Of a stretch of DNA of 64,000 nucleotides, positions 58,711 through 64,000 are shown in pieces. How positions within the stretch are numbered: position 1 is the first letter of the stretch; each line of letters starts with the position of its first letter. The notes below the pieces were generated by a model that had not been told where the DNA came from, made no database searches, and saw nothing but the letters and a program-made list of their open reading frames with translations. The translations under genes were made by a program, and so were the position numbers. The stretch lies in assembly GCF_006385555.1 (NCBI RefSeq), contig NZ_CP041036.1:4278001-4342000 (forward strand), written 5' to 3'. Source of the stretch: Shewanella polaris (lineage in GTDB: Bacteria > Pseudomonadota > Gammaproteobacteria > Enterobacterales > Shewanellaceae).

Positions 58711-59097
58711 ATTCAACTCTGAACTTGAGGCCGTTGAAGACTCTCTATAAAAGAATAGCGTGAGCTGGCCATGGCCTTTCTCGCACATCCATGTGCTTCA
58801 AGGCATTCAGGCATCCTGCCTATCAGAGCCCGCTAGCTTTCGCGGTACAGGATGTACCATCGGAAGCGTTAGCATTTTCACTCTTTACATCAAGATGGGC
58901 CGAAGTCGATTACAAACGAAGTTAAAAGCTGGATCAATCCCCATGGCGACGTTTTCGCGCTGTTGTTTAAGTCAATCGGGAAAATGTTGCGGGGCGGCTG
59001 GGCCAATTATTTTATAAAGAGTAAAGAGGGAACAGCCGTTGGTTTCCTCTTGGTCTGGTGTGGGTGAAGCGCCACGACGTTAGTGGCCGCAGGCCAT
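58711..59097. repeat. Right arm of the long imperfect inverted repeat
   Basis: Pairs with 56894-57237 in inverted orientation. The inner end is ATTCAACTCTGAACTTGAGG and the outer tip is TTAGTGGCCGCAGGCCAT. It has extra mini-hairpins: GGCC-AT-GGCC (58767-58776), GCACAT-CC-ATGTGC (58783-58796) and AGGCA-TCC-TGCCT (58809-58821). Confidence 0.85.
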
Positions 59098-59153
59098 ATC
59101 TTAAATACACTTTTGTCTAAAAATAAGTTACCAACTACATAATTTAACCAAAT

Positions 59154-59183
59154 AAAAATGCCAGCATTTCTGCTGGCATTTTT
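59154..59183. terminator. Bidirectional intrinsic terminator after acnB
   Basis: 13-bp stem AAAAATGCCAGCA-TTTC-TGCTGGCATTTTT with A and T tracts on both sides; it would serve acnB on the minus strand, about 25 bp past its stop, and block reading from the other side. Confidence 0.93.
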
Positions 59184-59207
59184 GATCAATTGTTAACTCA
59201 TTTAAGC

Positions 59208-61805
59208 TTAAAGCGCGGCTTGGAAAATCACGCTGTCGGCTTTCTTAGTGTAAGAATCGATTTGGTCGAAGTTCAAGTAACGGTAAGTATCAGCTGCAGT
59301 TGCATCTAATTCTTTAGCGTAGTTTTGATACTCTTCAACTGAAGGTAAACGACCCAATAGCGCTGCTACTGCTGCTAACTCAGCTGATGCTAAGTAGACG
59401 TTTGCACCAGTACCTAAACGGTTAGGGAAGTTACGTGTAGAAGTTGATACTACAGTAGCACCTTCTGCAACACGTGCTTGGTTACCCATACATAGAGAAC
59501 AACCAGGGATCTCAATACGAGCACCAACACGACCGAAGATAGCGTAGTAACCTTCTTCCGTTAATTGATCGCGGTCCATCTTAGTTGGTGGTGCAATCCA
59601 TAAACGAGTCGGTAATGTTGTAGCAAACTTTTCTAACATCTTACCGGTCGCACGGAAGTGACCGATGTTTGTCATACAAGAACCAACAAACACTTCGTCA
59701 ATCTTAGTTTGTGCAACGCTTGATAATAATACTGCATCATCAGGATCGTTTGGTGCACAAAGGATTGGCTCTTTGATGTCGTTTAAGTCGATTTCGATAA
59801 TTTCAGCATATTCTGCATCTTTATCAGCTTTCATCAACTCTGGGTTAGCAATCCATTCTTCCATCGCTTTAATACGACGTTCAATCGTACGACGATCGCC
59901 ATAACCTTCTGCAATCATCCACTTTAACATCACGATGTTAGAGGTTAGATATTCGATGATAGGCTCTTTGTCTAGCTTAATGCTACAACCTGCCGCTGAA
60001 CGCTCAGCAGATGCATCAGATAATTCAAATGCTTGTTCAACTTTAAGTTTTTCAAGACCTTCGATTTCTAATACGCGGCCAGAGAAAGCGTTGATTTTGC
60101 CTTTTTTCTCAACCGTTAGCAGACCCATTTCAATTGCTTTTAATGGGATAGCATGGACTAAATCACGTAAGGTAATACCAGGTTGCATTTCGCCTTTAAA
60201 GCGCACTAGCACTGACTCAGGCATATCAAGAGGCATAACACCTGTTGCAGCAGCAAATGCCACTAAACCAGAACCGGCTGGAAATGAAATACCAATAGGG
60301 AAACGAGTATGTGAATCACCACCAGTACCTACGGTATCTGGTAATAACATACGGTTTAACCACGAGTGAATAACCCCGTCACCTGGACGTAAAGCAACAC
60401 CACCACGATTCATAATGAAATCCGGTAGTGTGTGGTGAGTCGTAACATCAACAGGCTTTGGATAAGCCGCGGTGTGACAGAATGACTGCATGGTTAAATC
60501 AGCACTAAAGCCTAAACATGCTAAGTCTTTTAACTCATCACGTGTCATAGGGCCGGTAGTGTCTTGTGAACCAACAGAAGTCATCTTAGGTTCGCAGTAT
60601 TGACCAGGACGAACACCAGATACGCCACATGCTTTACCAACCATTTTCTGAGCTAAAGTAAAACCTTTATCAGAAGCGGCGATATCTTGTGGACGAACGA
60701 ATACTTTCGATGCTTCAAGACCTAAGGTTTCACGCGCACGGTCAGTAAGGCCACGACCAATGATCAACGGAATACGACCACCAGCACGAACTTCATCTAA
60801 CAATACTTCAGTTTTTAATTCGAACGTAGAGATGACTTCATCAGTGCCACCACGTTTAACAACACCTTCATAAGGGTAGATATCGATAACATCACCGGTA
60901 TCCATTTTATCAACGTTTAGTTCGATCGGTAATGCACCTGCATCTTCCATGGTGTTGAAGAAAATAGGCGCAATTTTGTTACCTAGACAGAAGCCACCAG
61001 CACGCTTGTTAGGAACAAAAGGAATGTCATCACCCATAAACCATAACACTGAGTTAGTGGCAGATTTACGTGAAGAACCCGTACCGACAACATCACCGAC
61101 GTAAACTAAAGGATGACCTTTACCTTTTAACGCTTCGATTTCTTTGATTGGACCCACAACACCTGATTCATCAGGCACAATACCGTCACGCGCATTTTTT
61201 AACATTGCTAATGCGTGTAGTGGAATATCTGGACGAGACCATGCATCTGGCGCAGGAGACAAATCATCAGTGTTGGTTTCACCAGACACTTTGAAAACAG
61301 TTAATGTAACTTTGTCAGTCAATTTTGGACGATTTAAGAACCAATCTGCATTGGCCCAAGCATCAACCACTTGCTTAGCAAAATCATTACCCGCTTGCAT
61401 TTTTTCAACAACATCGTGGTATGAATCAAACATCAACAAGGTATTAGACAGTGCTGTAACGGCTAAAGGTGCCAATTTAGCATTGTCTAGTTGGTCAATT
61501 AACGGCTCAATGTTGTAACCGCCTTGCATAGTGCCAAGCAGTTTAACAGCGTGTTCTGTGCTTAATATTGGAGATGACACTGTGCCTTTAGCTACAGCAT
61601 CAAGGAAAGCGGCTTTTACATAGGCAGCTTCATCTACTCCTGGTGGAATACGATTTTCGAGCAAGTCGAGGATGAATGCCTCTTCACCTGCTGGTGGTGT
61701 TTCAAATAACTTAACCAGTTCAGCCACTTGTTGTGCATTTAATGGCTTAGGGACTACACCCTCTGCAGCACGTTCTGCGACGTGTTTACGATATGCTTTT
61801 AGCAC
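59208..61805 (-). CDS. acnB: Aconitate hydratase B
   Basis: 865 residues, the same as in E. coli. Citrate to isocitrate in the TCA cycle, [4Fe-4S] enzyme. I choose the GTG at 61805: GAGGA lies about eight bases upstream and the protein then begins [15 protein letters not shown], matching AcnB; the longer open frame upstream does not. The cluster cysteines are in [17 protein letters not shown] and [14 protein letters not shown] promoter-like pair sits about 100 bp upstream. It is a single-gene unit. Confidence 0.97.
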   Translation of the reverse strand: MLKAYRKHVAERAAEGVVPKPLNAQQVAELVKLFETPPAGEEAFILDLLENRIPPGVDEAAYVKAAFLDAVAKGTVSSPILSTEHAVKLLGTMQGGYNIEPLIDQLDNAKLAPLAVTALSNTLLMFDSYHDVVEKMQAGNDFAKQVVDAWANADWFLNRPKLTDKVTLTVFKVSGETNTDDLSPAPDAWSRPDIPLHALAMLKNARDGIVPDESGVVGPIKEIEALKGKGHPLVYVGDVVGTGSSRKSATNSVLWFMGDDIPFVPNKRAGGFCLGNKIAPIFFNTMEDAGALPIELNVDKMDTGDVIDIYPYEGVVKRGGTDEVISTFELKTEVLLDEVRAGGRIPLIIGRGLTDRARETLGLEASKVFVRPQDIAASDKGFTLAQKMVGKACGVSGVRPGQYCEPKMTSVGSQDTTGPMTRDELKDLACLGFSADLTMQSFCHTAAYPKPVDVTTHHTLPDFIMNRGGVALRPGDGVIHSWLNRMLLPDTVGTGGDSHTRFPIGISFPAGSGLVAFAAATGVMPLDMPESVLVRFKGEMQPGITLRDLVHAIPLKAIEMGLLTVEKKGKINAFSGRVLEIEGLEKLKVEQAFELSDASAERSAAGCSIKLDKEPIIEYLTSNIVMLKWMIAEGYGDRRTIERRIKAMEEWIANPELMKADKDAEYAEIIEIDLNDIKEPILCAPNDPDDAVLLSSVAQTKIDEVFVGSCMTNIGHFRATGKMLEKFATTLPTRLWIAPPTKMDRDQLTEEGYYAIFGRVGARIEIPGCSLCMGNQARVAEGATVVSTSTRNFPNRLGTGANVYLASAELAAVAALLGRLPSVEEYQNYAKELDATAADTYRYLNFDQIDSYTKKADSVIFQAAL

Positions 61806-62211
61806 GGCAACATTCCTCTTTGTTTGACGCCTAACGGCGAAACTCAACGTCATTATGATTACGCTGATAATTCCACTGGTTCGGGCTTGAAATCCGACCA
61901 CCAGTATACTACAGCTTTATAAAAGTATGAATCAGCTCACACTATTAGCGGTATGAAATCAACGCGATTTATCAACCTAACAATCAATTTAGCGGGAAGT
62001 TAAATAAATTAAAATTAGACAATAGTTTGAAACAGCCTAAAAAACACTTAAATACATTAACTTACGCAACACCCACTGATTAAACTATACACAATGAAAT
62101 ATCCACTTTTTTAAATGAAATATTTTTTAAAAAAGTGTGTTTTGATTGTGTCTCATCAGCAACAAAGTAATAATTAACGCTAAAGGTTATACCGTTTATG
62201 GAGCCAGTATT
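61806..62211. other. Intergenic region between divergent acnB and the HAD phosphatase gene, 406 bp
   Basis: It holds the acnB promoter candidate on the minus strand. The right half is AT-rich with runs of A and T and should hold the phosphatase promoter; I found no clear site or RNA structure. Confidence 0.5.
61903..61931 (-). promoter_or_regulatory. Candidate sigma-70 promoter of acnB
   Basis: On the minus strand TTCATA (-35 like, 61926-61931), a 17-base spacer and TATACT (-10, 61903-61908), about 100 bp before the acnB start. Confidence 0.45.
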
Positions 62212-62880
62212 GTGTCGACCCAAATAAAAGCCGTTATTTTTGATATGGATGGAGTATTAATTGATTCCGAACCCGCTTGGCAGTTAGCCGAGCAAACTGT
62301 ACTAAATAGTTTTGGGTTAAATCTTAGCCTCGAAGAAATAGAACAAACTACTGGCTTGCGCATTGATCATGTAGTTAGCTATTGGTACCAACGTTTTCCT
62401 TGGCCGAATTACGACAACACAGTCACGGCAAATAAAATTGTTAATGAAGTTATCGCCCAAATCAATGCCAATGGTGAACCGATGCGAGGTGTCATTGAGT
62501 CGCTAGACGCCTGTAAACGTTTAGGGCTTAAAATAGGGTTAGCAACATCTTCGTCGTCATTAATTATTGAAGCTGTGCTGCATAAACTGGCCATAGGCCA
62601 TTATTTTGATGCGATTGAATCTGCTGAAAATCTAGAGTATGGCAAACCACATCCAGAGGTATATTTGAATTGTGCTAAAGGGCTTGGCGTGCCACCGAGT
62701 CAATGCATCGCTATTGAAGACTCCTTTAATGGTTTAATTGCCGCACGAGCAGCCAGTATGCAAACCGTGGCGATTCCTGCACCTCATACCGTTAATCAGC
62801 CCAAATGGATTATTGCGCATAATCAACTTGCTCATGCAGGATTACTACCCGCGCTGCTAGAGCGGACTGCGTCCTGCTAG
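62212..62880 (+). CDS. hxpB: HAD-family hexitol/sugar-phosphate phosphatase (YniC/HxpB-like)
   Basis: About 222 residues. HAD motif I AVIFDMDGVLIDSEP, motif II around GLATSSSS, and motif IV around IAIEDSFNGLIAARA. HxpB (YniC) removes phosphate from 2-deoxyglucose-6-phosphate and hexitol phosphates. The start is the GTG at 62212 with GGAG eight bases upstream; the frame is open 22 codons further but those residues are not family-like. The last codons (around CTAGAGCGG..TGCGTCC) merge into the repeat-rich spacer that follows, so the C-terminus may have been altered. Confidence 0.85.
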   Translation: MSTQIKAVIFDMDGVLIDSEPAWQLAEQTVLNSFGLNLSLEEIEQTTGLRIDHVVSYWYQRFPWPNYDNTVTANKIVNEVIAQINANGEPMRGVIESLDACKRLGLKIGLATSSSSLIIEAVLHKLAIGHYFDAIESAENLEYGKPHPEVYLNCAKGLGVPPSQCIAIEDSFNGLIAARAASMQTVAIPAPHTVNQPKWIIAHNQLAHAGLLPALLERTASC

Positions 62881-63031
62881 GTTCTAGATCGCTGGGACAG
62901 TTTCGCTGCTAAGATTTAATAACCTCTGCAGCGTCCTAGTTTTTAGCTTGTATAGCTTCTAGAAGCGAAGCGCTCTAGCCACTAGGCTTTTTAGCTTGTA
63001 AGCCTCTGGGCTTTTGGCTTAGATAGACTGC
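62866..63031. repeat. Short direct and inverted repeats between convergent genes
   Basis: TTTTAGCTTGTA occurs twice (62941-62952 and 62989-63000). CTAGAAGCGAAGCGCTCTAG is an imperfect palindrome. TGCGTCCTGCTAG (3' end of the phosphatase gene) and GCAGCGTCCTAG are similar. The CTAG tetramer is frequent. It separates the phosphatase gene from the convergent barrel gene and may act as terminator. Confidence 0.55.
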
Positions 63032-64000
63032 CTAAAAGTTTTTACCAACAAATAAATAGAATGCTGTTTCACCGCTGTCAGTAAAACCAAACCCTAATGC
63101 CGCAGGGCCCCAGTCAGTATCAGTACCTAAATACAAACTGCTGGCAAAAATCAAATCATCTAAATCCACATCATCACGATCAAACCACACATTACCAGCT
63201 TCAAGGCTTGTGCCTAAATACAAAGGTAAATCGGTGATCAATACGTCACGGCCAAGATCATATTGATAAATCACTGCGCCAAATACTTTATGGGCGCCTG
63301 CTAGGGTATCTTTACGATAACCAGACAAGTTTAAGAACCCACCTAAATCGGCAACGTGTAAGGTAAAGTCACCATCATTTTCAACAGTAGCCAACTCCAT
63401 TTTGCCCACAATGGCATGGTTGCCGAGTTTTAATGCCCCCTTCCAATCCGCCTCAAATTGCCAAGCGAGATCGTCACTAAAGGTTGTATCAAGATTACTT
63501 AACCCGCTATATGATTCATCTCGAAAATAACTGACAAAGGTAATTCGATTTCCTTCTGTTGGGAAACTAATACTGTTTAAATTGTCATAGGCAATTTTAA
63601 AATAACCACCCGTAGAATGATAACTAAGTGAATCAACCGAACCAAACTCACTGCTGACTCGCCCATCTTCAGCAATAAAGCCTAGTTCGATAATGCCATC
63701 TGAATTAAAATTATAACCCGTGCCTAAAACAATTTGAGCCACATTATGTTCGAGCTCAACATAACTGCCATCTTGATTAAACAAATCCCAATCTTTCATT
63801 TCATATTGGAATCTCGCTAGGCTATAAAATGTTTGATCACGATCTAATGGTTGATAAAATTCCGTCGCGACTAATTTTTTAAACCCTAGTTCTAATTCGT
63901 TACGCCACTCTCCGCCATTTTCAGTTAAGTCGGTCATGGTATACGCTAGACTTAATGTAATCGCGGAATCGAGAGTGAAGTCATCTTCCCAGTTAAAACC
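63032..64000 (-). CDS. Outer-membrane beta-barrel protein (BamA/Omp85-type C-terminus, likely patatin-like phospholipase), 3' part
   Basis: The frame stays open to the right edge of the window, so only the C-terminal 322 residues are seen; the ATG at 63937 is internal. The sequence is alternating amphipathic beta strands and ends YLFVGKNF, with a terminal Phe as in outer membrane barrels. Segments such as ISFPTEGNRITFVS, then LGGFLNLSGYR and LPLYLGTSLEAGNVW, match the surface-antigen (BamA/TamA) barrel as found in PlpD-like patatin phospholipases. I infer the patatin part from this pairing; its catalytic domain is off the window, so it may instead be another Omp85 protein. Confidence 0.8.
   Translation of the reverse strand, partial: GFNWEDDFTLDSAITLSLAYTMTDLTENGGEWRNELELGFKKLVATEFYQPLDRDQTFYSLARFQYEMKDWDLFNQDGSYVELEHNVAQIVLGTGYNFNSDGIIELGFIAEDGRVSSEFGSVDSLSYHSTGGYFKIAYDNLNSISFPTEGNRITFVSYFRDESYSGLSNLDTTFSDDLAWQFEADWKGALKLGNHAIVGKMELATVENDGDFTLHVADLGGFLNLSGYRKDTLAGAHKVFGAVIYQYDLGRDVLITDLPLYLGTSLEAGNVWFDRDDVDLDDLIFASSLYLGTDTDWGPAALGFGFTDSGETAFYLFVGKNF

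Larger units (their letters stand above)
56894..59097. mobile_element. Accessory block: DUF4238 gene between long inverted repeats
   Basis: About 2.2 kb, bounded by inverted arms of ~344 and ~387 bp. It lies between the terminators of two core genes (small lipoprotein and acnB). It holds one full gene and one tiny overlapping frame. No transposase, integrase or target duplication is visible, so mobility is inferred from structure alone. Confidence 0.4.

Noticed and set aside
56894..59097. Integron cassette or attC-type recombination site around the DUF4238 gene
   Set aside because: The arms are hundreds of bases long and inverted, no core GTTRRRY pair was seen, and no integrase is nearby.
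59208..61901. Longer acnB start at 61901
   Set aside because: The extra 32 residues do not resemble AcnB, while the GTG at 61805 has a strong ribosome binding site and gives the family length.

Overview
The window reads as a chromosomal segment of a marine gammaproteobacterium, very probably Shewanella. Reasons: a complete MSHA (mannose-sensitive haemagglutinin) type IV pilus locus lies directly next to mreBCD; the blocks rng-yhdP-nitrilase-tldD and priA-argS-ftsN-hslVU are gammaproteobacterial; base composition is AT-leaning; and small palindromic intergenic repeats are present. I saw no tRNA, rRNA, CRISPR array, intact insertion sequence or prophage. The genus is inferred from gene order and was not tested by a search.

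Layout. (1) 1-12.4 kb is an accessory transport region: the 3' end of a LysR regulator, a TDT/SLAC1-type transporter divergent from an ArsR regulator, a two-gene RND efflux system, an exported TPR protein, and a four-gene minus-strand operon (TolC-like protein, HlyD-like adaptor, two ABC-2 permeases) with no ATPase gene. (2) 12.6-24 kb is a minus-strand core block in transcription order mreB-mreC-mreD-maf-rng-yhdP-nitrilase-tldD (cell shape, nucleotide and RNA housekeeping, envelope lipid transport, amidase and protease). (3) 24.1-44.1 kb is the MSHA locus on the minus strand, in transcription order csrD, mshI, a PilN-like gene, mshJ, mshK, mshL, mshM, mshN, mshE, mshG, mshF, mshB, mshA, mshC, mshD, mshO, mshP, mshQ. 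Almost every junction overlaps by a few bases. The extension ATPase MshE carries the N-terminal c-di-GMP-binding motif pair, and MshQ contains what looks like an L-type lectin domain. (4) 44.2-49.1 kb holds a 265-bp MITE-like element, a short malic enzyme, rpmE with a structured leader, and two paralogous exported FimV-like proteins. (5) 49.1-56.8 kb is plus-strand core: priA, argS, ftsN, hslV, hslU, a DUF971 gene and a small lipoprotein. (6) 56.9-59.1 kb is an accessory block: one DUF4238-type gene between two long imperfect inverted repeats that carry arrays of mini-hairpins. (7) 59.2-64 kb has acnB, a divergent HAD sugar-phosphate phosphatase, a repeat-rich spacer, and the 3' end of an outer-membrane barrel protein running off the window.

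The most unusual items are the inverted-repeat-flanked DUF4238 locus and its mini-hairpin arrays, the FimV-like paralog family with an invariant cysteine pair at fixed spacing, the lectin-like domain in MshQ, the ATPase-less ABC exporter operon, and the MITE inserted just upstream of csrD.
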